Positions 32,895 through 42,503 are shown, numbered from the stretch's first letter. The stretch: 64,000 nucleotides of DNA from Pseudomonas frederiksbergensis (GCF_000802155.2 NZ_JQGJ02000007.1:62001-126000), one strand, 5' to 3'. The notes: a model not told the origin generated them from the sequence alone. Made by a program: numbers and translations.

Positions 32895-32946
32895 GTACAT
32901 TCAAGCCTCACGATCCGAAGGGCCGGGAGGCTCTCCCTTTAGAATC

Positions 32947-34923
32947 TTAGCTCGCTACCGCTTGAACTGCCTCCTCCCAAGGAAATACATAAAGCCCAAG
33001 ATCAACAACAAGCTGATCATCGGAATATTGATTCAGATAAATTAGTTTGCCCATTCCGTTGAGCAAAGCCGGTTCTTGTTTTTTCTCGAGATTGAATTCA
33101 ACATTCGAGCTCTGATCAAAAAAACCTGCAATTGCCGCTACGTTCTTCAACATATTTCTTTGGCCAAAGTGATCCCGAACAGCCGAAACAAACCAAGACT
33201 TAAACTCCTGAGTGAAAATAATTTTTCGCTCATTAATTTTATTTCCAGCCAAACGTACAGCTGAAACAAATTGGCTTGACGGAGCAACCAGCTTTACCAA
33301 CGATCCATCAGTCATCTTAAAATTAAACGCGGCACCCAACGGAATCGAAAAAGAAGGATCGACTGGGACACCAACGCGACCTAACACCCTAAGGGCCTCT
33401 TCTTTAATTTCATGACAGAAAAGCTCATTCATACGAGCCTTCTTGCCATACGAGCGCATATTCCGGAGATCACCGAAAGAAATCGTAATGATGTCTTTTG
33501 GAGTCCAGTTAATGACCTCATACTTCTCATCACTGCCCACTTCCACTCGCATCAAATGCTTATTTTCACCAAAAACATGTTTTTGATCAAAAAGATCTGC
33601 TAGCCGTGGAGCAGAGTGTTCCACTTTTCCCCTTACACAAGTAACCTGATAGGTATCCGATGCGCAACGAATAAGATCACAAGCAGGAGAGATAACCAAA
33701 AAAACTTGGTCGGTATCTTGTTTTACCGAGACGCACGAGGACTCATCCTCACGACATTGTACTCCCGTCCATTTCTTTACTTTATTCCGCTTCAAGGCTG
33801 CTCGATTAGACAAGTCAGATTTTTTGAGGCTTCGAGCATGAGACTTTTGATAAAAAACATCACCAAAATGGATAGCCCGAACACCAGGCACTTCCTCTGG
33901 ATAGGAGAAAGCTATCTCTGAATAGAGTTTAAAGAGTAAAGAGCGAGGCTCTAGCAACCCTGAAAATGGCGTGAATTTTATATTGTTTACAGAACTCCTT
34001 GCTCCCTGTAAACAACTTGAGTTTCTGATCTTCGCGGCCAACGCTTCCGAAAACAACCAGCCGAGATACTCTGCATATGTTTCCTGCTCTTTATAGAGGC
34101 GCATGCTATCTAAAACAGATAAATCATGGAGCTCCAGATCTCGAATATCCTTCATAAGACTTTTAGATGATGACTCAACAGCCCCCTCGAACGCCATCAA
34201 AAAGGACTCAACTTTAACAACATCTGGATAGCGATCAGCGCGTAAGGCTAACTCACTTTTGATCCAATCAGATTTCAGCAAATCCTTATTAACAGGACTA
34301 AAAAGTGCCTCTCTGATATTTGTTATTTTTCTGAAACGCTCAAGTATCGGTTTACCTGGCAACTGCGTCGACATCAGGTATACAAAACGCGGACTGCCAT
34401 CATCAACTTTACTAGATAGCAGAGCTTGGTGCCTCTCGATTTTTTGGAGCATATCTTCGGCAGTTCCAGCCGAGAGATAGAAATCAAGAAAAACCAACCG
34501 ACAGCTTTTGATTTCATCGGAGGCCGCATCCACAGAGCTAAAGCGTTTGACTTCCAATCCTAGGTTATTTTCAAGGTAGTCTACCAGCGGTCTCAGTGGA
34601 GCGGTACTCGCACCCACATCTATTAGCAGCGTTCTGAACATTATCTCCAAGCATGGATACTTAGACGATGATCCACTGTTAAAGTAATCCCAAGCGGTTC
34701 GGATCGCTCCCTCGTGTTCGATAAGTCCTTCTGGCTGTAGGCCTGGATAGTTGGAAAACACATCGCGCTGCATATGCTCCCAATGCCCAGCGTCTGTCAC
34801 ATGTTCGAAAAACTCTTGGAAGTCACTGCCATCAATCATGGTTAAATTGACGTCCCTGTAACCATCATCAACGATAACAGCTTTATTTGTGAACTTCTTA
34901 AAATACTCCCTATCGCACATCAT
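32947..34923 (-). CDS. Atypical receiver-domain protein, candidate effector (last gene of Ssp-like operon)
   Basis: A 658-aa protein. Residues about 12-220 look like a divergent response-regulator receiver: AVIVDDG (acidic pair Asp19-Asp20), a long insert, LVFLDFYLS (candidate phospho-acceptor Asp147), LMSTQ (Ser185) and FSPVNKDLL (Lys213). Residues about 220-658 match no family I know; they contain several Cys (for example VISPACDLIRCASD). The start overlaps the upstream GHKL gene by ATGA, so the two are made together. A receiver behind a kinase-type partner suggests phosphorylation-controlled output; the output activity is unknown. Low GC (about 42-45% on sampled lines). Confidence 0.65.
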   Translation of the reverse strand: MMCDREYFKKFTNKAVIVDDGYRDVNLTMIDGSDFQEFFEHVTDAGHWEHMQRDVFSNYPGLQPEGLIEHEGAIRTAWDYFNSGSSSKYPCLEIMFRTLLIDVGASTAPLRPLVDYLENNLGLEVKRFSSVDAASDEIKSCRLVFLDFYLSAGTAEDMLQKIERHQALLSSKVDDGSPRFVYLMSTQLPGKPILERFRKITNIREALFSPVNKDLLKSDWIKSELALRADRYPDVVKVESFLMAFEGAVESSSKSLMKDIRDLELHDLSVLDSMRLYKEQETYAEYLGWLFSEALAAKIRNSSCLQGARSSVNNIKFTPFSGLLEPRSLLFKLYSEIAFSYPEEVPGVRAIHFGDVFYQKSHARSLKKSDLSNRAALKRNKVKKWTGVQCREDESSCVSVKQDTDQVFLVISPACDLIRCASDTYQVTCVRGKVEHSAPRLADLFDQKHVFGENKHLMRVEVGSDEKYEVINWTPKDIITISFGDLRNMRSYGKKARMNELFCHEIKEEALRVLGRVGVPVDPSFSIPLGAAFNFKMTDGSLVKLVAPSSQFVSAVRLAGNKINERKIIFTQEFKSWFVSAVRDHFGQRNMLKNVAAIAGFFDQSSNVEFNLEKKQEPALLNGMGKLIYLNQYSDDQLVVDLGLYVFPWEEAVQAVAS

Positions 34924-37322
34924 TCCTTTCCTTGCTTAAACTTTAGGACAAACGAATTGTAGCGCCCTTGAATCTTTTCTCCCAACATCAACTCCGCTTC
35001 GTTATATGAAGCCAACCGTTGAGAAATGAACAACCCTAAGCCCCGACCTTCACTAGATGGCTTGGATGTCACGAACGGGTCAAAAATGCTGTCTGAAATA
35101 CTCTCGGGGACACCAGGGCCGTTATCGGTAAACGTTAGCGTACGAGCTTCACGGTCAATCTCAATAGAAATCTTAGGTGGCTCATTACGCTTGAATCTAT
35201 GTTTCAACCAATAGAACGAGTTGCTGAACAGATTGTCCAAGATTTGTAAAATCTGTCCTTGTTCAACCTTGACCTTAAAGGGTGAGTCGTCTTTAACATC
35301 AATTACAAATTCGATGCCGTGCCGTTCAATTTTCCCCTCATGCATTTCATACAAAAGACTGCTGATATCTTCTAAATCAGACCACTGCTTGGTTTGCCGA
35401 CCAGGAATACTCAGCATATCAAGGACACGCACCCGCTTATTCAGAGTTTTAAGCTGCGCCTGCAAAAATTTTTTAGTAGCTTCATTATTGATATCCTCTT
35501 TCCGAGAAAGAACATCGAGAGCATCGCCAGTCACCCTCGCCAACTCGTGAGAGATAAATTCCACCTGAAGCCCTACACCAGCCAGATGAATATACTGTTC
35601 CATATCCGAGTCGTGATTCTTGATTGTTATTTTTGCTCGTTCCCAAGCATCCTGAATATCAGCAAGCTGAAATCTAATATTCTCGATCGTCTCTTGTTCT
35701 TCTGGAACTCTACCTTGAAGTTCTTTCAGGCTTTTCAGTGCATTTTTTTGCGACCCATTCAGTCGTTCTTCAAGTTCTTCTACAGTGTCCTCAGGATCGC
35801 TCTTATGCTCCTTATCTACTTTTTCCAAATAGCGCCGACACTCAGTAATAAATACATGGCGCAACAGTCTACGAAGAGCTTCCTTTTCAGGCGTATCCCG
35901 GAAACCTTCCCGATTAGTCTGATCATGAAGCTCAGGATTGCTTTCCTTTCCAATATTTAAGTATCCGACAATCTGAGCGCGGTTCAGTTTGTACTGGGAC
36001 GCCGACAGCGCATTTCGGTCCAAATCTAGCCAGTCATCTGCGGCGCTACCATAAGGATAAACTCGGAAGCCATCGCGATATACCAAAAGGCCGCCGCTCC
36101 AAGCACGGACAAACCGCTCCAACCCACCACTCCACAATTCATTATTTTCTTTTCTGATTCGCCCCCGATTAAACCACCAAAACTCCATATCGAAAGGGCC
36201 TAAAGATTTTAGCGCGTTTGTAACGGTTTCATTAGACACAACAGCGCTACTGGCTCGCCCCTTCTTCACTTGCTCTCGAACGCAGGCAGCGAGATGATCA
36301 CCAGTAAATGTATGCACACGTTGCGCGCCATATCTTTTGTACTCAATACCGACTTTAAGCTCCCAGCTATCGAGCGGATTCTCGCTAACAACATCACTAA
36401 TCTTGCTAAAACTTGCTTTGCACACTGCATCTGCATGACTTAGCTTTACTTTTTCGAAAAAAGCAAGTTGTTGCTTCTGCCCCTGAAAGCTGAACCTGAA
36501 ATACTTGTTAAAGAATGCCGAAATGAATGGATTTGCCATTTTTGCCATTTCGGTATTGATAAGCGCAGTAAGCTTTTCAAGGTTCCAATCGGACTGCAAG
36601 TCTCTGATGGTCAGAGTAGTCCCACTAAAATCCGGATCCTCTTTTATTTCACCGAGGTATGGCTCGTAGTCAAGCGCATCAGCATCGAGATTAGGGTCGG
36701 CAAAAATTTTCCGCCAATCTAAGCACAAGCACTTCCATTCAGGTTCATCTTTGACGGCAGTTTCCAGAAAAACGTAATGCCCTAACCGCATGGCTGAAAG
36801 TCGACCTATCCCTTTCTCACCCAGAATTGGCGGACCACTTGAAATACCTTTATTCCCCTTTTGTCGTGTCTGCCGCTCAATCACACGCATCGGAGTACCA
36901 ACGGTTAAGTAGCACTTGTGCAGGGCATTAATATTCATTCCGTGGCCAAAATCACGAATGACTATTTTATTTGATGAAAAGTAGGCCTCTGCCAGTTTAG
37001 CCCGTGCATCATCAACACTATCCACACCGCCAAGAGCGGCATAAAAATTGGCCGTAGCATCCTCAGGTGCGTCTGCCTCAATGAGTCTATCGACCCCCAG
37101 CATAAACGAAGAAAGCACTTCACTTTCTGGCAAATCAGCATCGAGAATTTCGTTAAGCTCATCAAAAGCCGAGCGTTGCAGCACGATAACGAAAGATATC
37201 TCAACATGCGGAGATCCCGCATCGATAGCGTTTTTCACCAACTCATAAAGAGCTACAGCGTCAGAGCTAATCAGCTCCGCCCCTAACTCTAACAAGACAC
37301 GCGCTTTGAATGTGACGGCCAA
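34920..37322 (-). CDS. Double-GHKL ATPase: Hsp90/MutL-like N-terminus plus histidine-kinase-like C-terminus
   Basis: An 800-aa protein with two ATPase centres. N-terminal: YELVKNAIDAG (Asn31, Asp34), IVIRDFGHGMN (Asp124) and GEKGIGRLSAMRLG (168-181), the Bergerat motifs of Hsp90/MutL/MORC type. C-terminal kinase-like: EFISHELARV (His592), DNLFSNSFYW (Asn697), FTDNGPGVPE (731-740), FDPFVTS (747-753), GRGLGLFISQRL (759-770). A coiled-coil-rich stretch lies around 495-570. The start is TTG at 37322 with AAAGGA 8 bp upstream; no better ATG precedes the first motif. It lies 16 bp after the sulfurtransferase gene and overlaps the receiver gene. Confidence 0.75.
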   Translation of the reverse strand: MAVTFKARVLLELGAELISSDAVALYELVKNAIDAGSPHVEISFVIVLQRSAFDELNEILDADLPESEVLSSFMLGVDRLIEADAPEDATANFYAALGGVDSVDDARAKLAEAYFSSNKIVIRDFGHGMNINALHKCYLTVGTPMRVIERQTRQKGNKGISSGPPILGEKGIGRLSAMRLGHYVFLETAVKDEPEWKCLCLDWRKIFADPNLDADALDYEPYLGEIKEDPDFSGTTLTIRDLQSDWNLEKLTALINTEMAKMANPFISAFFNKYFRFSFQGQKQQLAFFEKVKLSHADAVCKASFSKISDVVSENPLDSWELKVGIEYKRYGAQRVHTFTGDHLAACVREQVKKGRASSAVVSNETVTNALKSLGPFDMEFWWFNRGRIRKENNELWSGGLERFVRAWSGGLLVYRDGFRVYPYGSAADDWLDLDRNALSASQYKLNRAQIVGYLNIGKESNPELHDQTNREGFRDTPEKEALRRLLRHVFITECRRYLEKVDKEHKSDPEDTVEELEERLNGSQKNALKSLKELQGRVPEEQETIENIRFQLADIQDAWERAKITIKNHDSDMEQYIHLAGVGLQVEFISHELARVTGDALDVLSRKEDINNEATKKFLQAQLKTLNKRVRVLDMLSIPGRQTKQWSDLEDISSLLYEMHEGKIERHGIEFVIDVKDDSPFKVKVEQGQILQILDNLFSNSFYWLKHRFKRNEPPKISIEIDREARTLTFTDNGPGVPESISDSIFDPFVTSKPSSEGRGLGLFISQRLASYNEAELMLGEKIQGRYNSFVLKFKQGKE

Positions 37323-37338
37323 TTTTATAATCCTTTAG

Positions 37339-38166
37339 TTATAACTGACAAACGAGACATCCCTGATCGTCATCATCATCAGGAGCTTCAGTGGATTCAT
37401 GATCAGAAAATACAGCAATCAATGTTGAGTTATCTTTACGCTGGGCCTGACGTTCAATACGCAATGCATGGTCACGCTTTATCTGAGACATGCGCTCAGG
37501 CTTTTCCAGCTCTGCGAGGCTTTCACCTTGGCTCCATGTAAAAAAGTTTCCCGTTTTTTCGAACGGCACTTCATATTCTTTTGCTTTTTCATACAGATCA
37601 GGATGAGTCTCCTTCAAACGCACCCACTCGATCTTCTGTTGATAGAAGCAGAAAAAGCAGCCAGACCGCGTACGTCCCCATTTGGTGTAGGGCGGCATAC
37701 CGACCCCCGAGGTTCGGAGAATCTCTTCGATGTCACGCAGTATCAATCCGTCTTCTTGGAACGGGTAGACCGCCTTAATATTGGTCTTGTGGCTAATGTA
37801 GCCCGAGCGATTCTCCTCCGCGCGTAGCCCCACGTAATTGATCACTGTTTGATCGCCGCAGAAATCTTCAAATGGTTTAAGCTTGAGCATTTTGGTGCAC
37901 CAACGGCGGTGATTCGAAGGAATCATTCCGCCATACATGGTGTACCAATGATCAAAGCCTAGGTCTGCATTCAAGCGATGTAGTGGCTTGCCTAGATAAT
38001 TCTCTAGGCGCTGCAAATAGTCGTAAGTTTCCGGCAGTTCCTTGCCCGTGTCGCTGAAGATGTACTCCATCTCCGGCACACGGTCACGCATGTAGATCGC
38101 CAGCGCCGCGCTGTCCTTACCACCGGACAGGCTGAGAATATGTCTAACCTGCGGTTCTTTGCTCAT
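37339..38166 (-). CDS. PAPS-reductase-family sulfurtransferase, SspD/DndC-like
   Basis: A 275-aa ATP-pyrophosphatase. The PP-loop SGGKDS is at 14-19 and FSDTGKELPETYDYL follows it. Cys residues at 90 (RRWCTKML), 170 and 173 (SGCFFC) could hold an Fe-S cluster as in DndC. The C-terminus adds an acidic run and a CLVC pair (Cys270, Cys273). DndC and SspD adenylate or thiolate the DNA backbone for phosphorothioation. The start overlaps the upstream ATPase by 23 bp. No cysteine desulfurase (SspA/DndA) is in the window, so IscS would have to supply sulfur. BREX type 4 also has a PAPS reductase, but PglZ and BrxL are absent here. Confidence 0.75.
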   Translation of the reverse strand: MSKEPQVRHILSLSGGKDSAALAIYMRDRVPEMEYIFSDTGKELPETYDYLQRLENYLGKPLHRLNADLGFDHWYTMYGGMIPSNHRRWCTKMLKLKPFEDFCGDQTVINYVGLRAEENRSGYISHKTNIKAVYPFQEDGLILRDIEEILRTSGVGMPPYTKWGRTRSGCFFCFYQQKIEWVRLKETHPDLYEKAKEYEVPFEKTGNFFTWSQGESLAELEKPERMSQIKRDHALRIERQAQRKDNSTLIAVFSDHESTEAPDDDDDQGCLVCQL

Positions 38167-41100
38167 GCGCCCTCTCCTTTTTTTCCGTGTTGGCCGTGCT
38201 CTGAAGTTTCATCAGCGCCTGTGCCAGAGTGGCAGCAACACGGTCTCGATCACCGCCTGCCTGCTGTGTCATCTCTTCAACCAAGAGATCCGCAGCATTT
38301 TGAGTTTCCGTATCGGCGGTCAGCAGCATCGCTGCCTCCTCACCACTGGGCAGCGTCAGGGTCAAACCGACAAAACGCTGGGTATGACGCTCCAGTTCAC
38401 CGTCAGACATGGCGACCTGAAGCCAGCGTTTGTAACGTTTGCAAAGCGCCTTGACCTGGCTGGCAAACAACGAAATCTGGGAATCCGTCCAGACATCCAA
38501 GGGTCGGTGGACGACCACACTCGCGATGGAGTCGAGCCACTTGTCATCGGTCAATGTGATGTCCGAGCAGCGCATGATGAAGGCCTTGAGATCAGCTTCC
38601 ACCAATCGTCCCACCACATCGGCACATTCAGCCTGCAGTTGACTACGCAACAGTTTCAGCGAGCCTGCGATGGAAAAGGCTTGACCCATCGCCTGACTGA
38701 TCTCATCTTGCAAATACCTGAAAGCCAAGCCCAGTTCGGTCAGCGAATTGCCAAGCGAGGTGCGGAAATCCCCACCGGCGCTGCTTTGCCCAGCCGCAAG
38801 AACCCGAGGAATATCTTGAGCCAGCAGAGCCACAGGGTCAGTTGCTCGCTTGAGTACATCACGTAGGGCCTTGGTGGTAGGAGAGACGCGCAGTGTTTCC
38901 TGGGTATATTGAGGCAGCCGCATATACCAGCGAATCATCTCCCGAGCGACATCTAGGTACGTCGCATCGATGCCGACCTGTACCCCAACGCTAGCCAGCG
39001 CGGCGGCATAGTCCTGAACCAAGTCTTTCCGTTCACTGACAGTGTCGAACCTCCGGAGCTTGAAGGTCTGCGGACTACGGAACATCCGCTGCAAATGCTC
39101 CGGTGTCATTGCAATGACCAAACTGCCGCGCTCGAATATCGCACAGGAGTCGCGGTTGACCAGCAAATAGGTGACGCACCAAATCGAAGCCGGTCCGTTG
39201 CGCACGCCCAGCGGTGGCAATGCGAGGCGCGCAATGACGTCTGCGAAGCTGATCTGGTCATCGGCTTTGAGGGCCGCATCCAACTCAGCCCAAACCTTGC
39301 GGATCCCTTCACCGCTATCTTTGTCTGGAGCACTCAACTGCCAGCGCTTGCCCACTTGGCGATGCAGGCGGGTGGACTGGAGCAACGATCCGTACAGGAG
39401 ACGCTCAGGAGGGAAGTCACTGAGCCCCAGCAGCTCTTGATCACCATTCTTGTCCAACAACTCGAAGAGCCGCTGTCGAGCCAGGGTAATTGCCGAGGAC
39501 GGCTTGTCTTTGTTGATCAATTCATTGTGGATGACGGGCGCCGAGTTGAAGACGCTATCGAACAACCAAGAGGCCGCTTGACTCATGTTCATCGACTGAC
39601 TGCCAACGACGACCTCGCCAGCGTACCAGTAGCTCAGACTGTTATTGGACTCGTGCTGACGATTCAGGATCGCCAGGACGAGTCGAGCGACCTGCTCCCT
39701 GGCCCGGCCCAGTTGGGTCTCCACATGACGCTCGGTCCAAGGATCCAAAAGACGGCTTTTTACCTGGTCGTGCACCCAGGCCCATCGCGAGTATTCGATC
39801 AACGCAGCCCGCTCCTGCTCCCCCACGCGAATGATTGCGCTCAGGGTCTGCGGGTCGCGCATCTCGACAACGATCTGCTGAGCGTTGTTGACCTGCTCAA
39901 TCATCGCCGCATCGACAAACATCAAGCCAATGGTTCCATCATGCTGCGTAGGCTGAGCCAAGACCGCCTTGATGGTTTCAGGAGCGCCGGCTACCACACG
40001 CGCCGAGCGCAAAGTCCCCGTCTGCTGGTAATGGCGGCTTGCGATAACACTTCGGTCAGACAAAACATGAGCAATGCCACTGAACATCAGTTCCTGCTCA
40101 GAACGCTGCAAGGTCTCCTGAAACAGTGCCTCAATATTTACGGCCGTGCTCACCGCAAACACGTAGTCATTATTGGCATGCCGGTGCTGCAGGATGGAGC
40201 GGAAGGCCAATCCAGCCAGGGCGTCCTGAACCTCTTCGACGGCACCGGCTTCGTTCTTCACAGCGAAGGCCAGCAATTCGGCGGTCGTCACCACATGCAA
40301 CGTGGCGGCAACCAGTTCGATGACCGCCAAGGCTTTGAGCAACTGAACTTGCAGCTCGGACAGATCCGCATCACCGCGTTCAATTACCGAACAAGCAAAA
40401 TCCCAGCGACGCTGTTGCTCCAGATCCCGGAAGTGCAGTCCGCTGCCGGCGGCAAGATAGCCATAGAGATGTGGCAGGGTATACCAAGCGTCCGGACTCG
40501 CTGCCGTGGTAGTGGCAAAATCACGTAGAGCACCGACTTCATGCCCGCGCATGAAGGCATGGAAAGAACGCTCACTTTGGCCGAAGCGTTTGGAGATCAC
40601 GGCGAGCGATGCAAGGGCAGCGGGGTGCAGCGGGTACAGCACCTCCGCCTGACCCAGCACGGTATCTCCGTCGATACTTCGGAAGAAATTGAACGTTGCA
40701 CTGGTGGCGTAGAGGCTCCGTGCCTTTTGCTGATAATCCACCTTCTCGGTGATCGGTGCCTGGACGGCCAAGGCATGCTTGGCGAAGTACGCGTAACGCT
40801 CTACTGGTTCGTCGAACGGCACGTCATCGAAGCGCGCCGAAACCTTGTGCCACTCCTCGGATAGGGACCGCCCCACACCCCGTGCATAGGCATCGAAATG
40901 CTGGTGCAGCATGGCCATTACTAAAAGGCGGTCATCGGTCGAATGCGAGGCGGCTTCAGCGATCTGCTGCAACGCCATCAAGTCGCCACCCTCGGGATGC
41001 AACGCGGCGTGCTCGATGAACTTGCCCAACTCATCGACGAGCAGCAAAGCACCGCGATAGCCAGCTGTTTGAACCACTGCCACAAAATCGCCCAGCATCG

Positions 41101-41605
41101 CTCCGACCGCAGCGTTGATCGGTAACTCGCGGTAGGACGAACTCGCGAGATCAACCTGCCGTGCAAATTGTGTCGCTATGCGACTCTTGGGCAGACTCGC
41201 CAAGGCGTCCAGCATCGCCTGGGCCAACGCCTCGCCCAAGGAAACACGTGAGCCCGAGACAGCAAGCGCAAATCGGTTATTTTGCGCGCGGAAAGCGGCC
41301 GCGATCTCAGGGGCGACTTCGTGCAACTGCTGCGCGAGCGGGCCGTCGGCATGCTTACTATCGAGCAGACGGGCAATCAACAACCCAAGGGCAGACTTGC
41401 CGCTGCCATAGGGTCCCATGACCTTCCACGCACGCTGTGCACTTCCGGCATGAAGGGCGCCGCCGATCTGACGCAGCACCGTAAGGACCGCTGGAGTGAT
41501 GAGGTAATTGTCGAGCGACTCCGGCGAATGCAGATCGCGAGTAAGGGAGATCGAGCGAAGAAACGTACCATCCAGCTCAATTTGTTCAATCAAAAACTCA
41601 GACAT
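38144..41605 (-). CDS. Large P-loop ATPase, SspC/BrxC-like
   Basis: A 1153-aa AAA-type ATPase. Walker A is GPYGSGKS (64-71) and Walker B GALLLVDELGKFIEH (Asp191-Glu192). The long C-terminal part is helical with no catalytic motif I recognise. The same architecture occurs in BrxC/PglY of BREX and in the ATPase of Ssp phosphorothioation operons. The position between a DUF4007 gene and a PAPS-reductase gene favours the Ssp reading. It overlaps the upstream gene by 8 bp (ATGTCTGA) and the downstream one by 23 bp. GC is near 50-58% on sampled lines, higher than the two downstream genes. Confidence 0.75.
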   Translation of the reverse strand: MSEFLIEQIELDGTFLRSISLTRDLHSPESLDNYLITPAVLTVLRQIGGALHAGSAQRAWKVMGPYGSGKSALGLLIARLLDSKHADGPLAQQLHEVAPEIAAAFRAQNNRFALAVSGSRVSLGEALAQAMLDALASLPKSRIATQFARQVDLASSSYRELPINAAVGAMLGDFVAVVQTAGYRGALLLVDELGKFIEHAALHPEGGDLMALQQIAEAASHSTDDRLLVMAMLHQHFDAYARGVGRSLSEEWHKVSARFDDVPFDEPVERYAYFAKHALAVQAPITEKVDYQQKARSLYATSATFNFFRSIDGDTVLGQAEVLYPLHPAALASLAVISKRFGQSERSFHAFMRGHEVGALRDFATTTAASPDAWYTLPHLYGYLAAGSGLHFRDLEQQRRWDFACSVIERGDADLSELQVQLLKALAVIELVAATLHVVTTAELLAFAVKNEAGAVEEVQDALAGLAFRSILQHRHANNDYVFAVSTAVNIEALFQETLQRSEQELMFSGIAHVLSDRSVIASRHYQQTGTLRSARVVAGAPETIKAVLAQPTQHDGTIGLMFVDAAMIEQVNNAQQIVVEMRDPQTLSAIIRVGEQERAALIEYSRWAWVHDQVKSRLLDPWTERHVETQLGRAREQVARLVLAILNRQHESNNSLSYWYAGEVVVGSQSMNMSQAASWLFDSVFNSAPVIHNELINKDKPSSAITLARQRLFELLDKNGDQELLGLSDFPPERLLYGSLLQSTRLHRQVGKRWQLSAPDKDSGEGIRKVWAELDAALKADDQISFADVIARLALPPLGVRNGPASIWCVTYLLVNRDSCAIFERGSLVIAMTPEHLQRMFRSPQTFKLRRFDTVSERKDLVQDYAAALASVGVQVGIDATYLDVAREMIRWYMRLPQYTQETLRVSPTTKALRDVLKRATDPVALLAQDIPRVLAAGQSSAGGDFRTSLGNSLTELGLAFRYLQDEISQAMGQAFSIAGSLKLLRSQLQAECADVVGRLVEADLKAFIMRCSDITLTDDKWLDSIASVVVHRPLDVWTDSQISLFASQVKALCKRYKRWLQVAMSDGELERHTQRFVGLTLTLPSGEEAAMLLTADTETQNAADLLVEEMTQQAGGDRDRVAATLAQALMKLQSTANTEKKERAHEQRTAG

Positions 41606-42503
41606 TCAAATCATCCCGTACTGTCTGCAACTGCTGCGCCCACTCGGGCATCTGGGCAGGTTCAAAAATGACTTGCTGGGTATCAGCGGTATCCACAAAG
41701 CGCACAGCGCTGGGGAAGTCCCGTTCCACGTTTTCCAGCAGTCTACGCAGTTGAAACTCATCTAGACGGAACACAACGCCGGGGCTGAATGGGCCGTGCA
41801 ACAAGGTCTCCAAGCTTAGGCTGCGCGCCTGCGCACGGCGCGAGTAATCACTCAGGGACAACAGGAAGACGCGGCTGGTAATGCCTAGCGGAGCATTGCG
41901 ACCGATCAGGTAGACAGTCGCCCCATCATCGGCGGTGGCCTGCTCAAACAGATCCAGATCCTGCAATGGACACCAAGACGTGTCATCGAGCGCGGAGGCT
42001 TCGCGTCTGTAGGATTGCAAAAACAGACCGGCATGCTGTTCTAGCGTCGAGCCGGCAAGCTTCTTGCCATTATTTTCGGCGCGGGTCTGCAGGGCCTTAA
42101 CCAGGGTCTTGCGATCGAAGCGAGAGAAACCTCCGGCGCCGAAGACTAAGTTCCACACCGCCACATCCGCGCGAGTAGACATCCACCAGTGCAGTAGCCA
42201 TAAAGATTCAGGGTGTTCGAGGAACGGATCCCAGCCATCGTCACTAAGCAACAGTCGACCCAACGGCCCGGACTGCAAGCCTCCCCCCTGGGTACGCGCC
42301 TCCAGGACACCGAATGCCTCCGCCCAGAACTGCACCGACTTAACCATATTTCGGCCGATACCCAATGTCAGGGTAGCTCGGGCTTCATCCTTGAGGGCAT
42401 AGGGATCTTGGCTGACAGCCGTATGAACCTTGGGCAACCACCCATAGCGACAGACAAACGACTCATGTCCGGAAAAACGCTCGTCGCGCCGCGGCTCAGC
42501 CAT
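41598..42503 (-). CDS. DUF4007 family protein, SspB-like
   Basis: A 301-aa protein. The N-terminus is the DUF4007 signature: RFSGHESFVCRYGWLPKVHT, then LTLGIGRNMVKSVQFWAEAFGVL. From memory of the Ssp literature, the DUF4007 protein SspB is the DNA-nicking component needed for single-strand phosphorothioation. The start is set at 42503 (MAEPRRDERF) because it has an AAGGAGAGG ribosome site and begins right before the conserved motif; a 40-codon upstream extension overlaps the small regulator gene and is rejected. It overlaps that gene by 8 bp. Confidence 0.8.
   Translation of the reverse strand: MAEPRRDERFSGHESFVCRYGWLPKVHTAVSQDPYALKDEARATLTLGIGRNMVKSVQFWAEAFGVLEARTQGGGLQSGPLGRLLLSDDGWDPFLEHPESLWLLHWWMSTRADVAVWNLVFGAGGFSRFDRKTLVKALQTRAENNGKKLAGSTLEQHAGLFLQSYRREASALDDTSWCPLQDLDLFEQATADDGATVYLIGRNAPLGITSRVFLLSLSDYSRRAQARSLSLETLLHGPFSPGVVFRLDEFQLRRLLENVERDFPSAVRFVDTADTQQVIFEPAQMPEWAQQLQTVRDDLNV

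Noticed and set aside
37339-42503. BREX type 4 identity for the defence core
   Set aside because: BrxC-like ATPase plus PAPS reductase would fit, but PglZ and BrxL are absent on both sides and DUF4007 is present, which favours an Ssp-type module.
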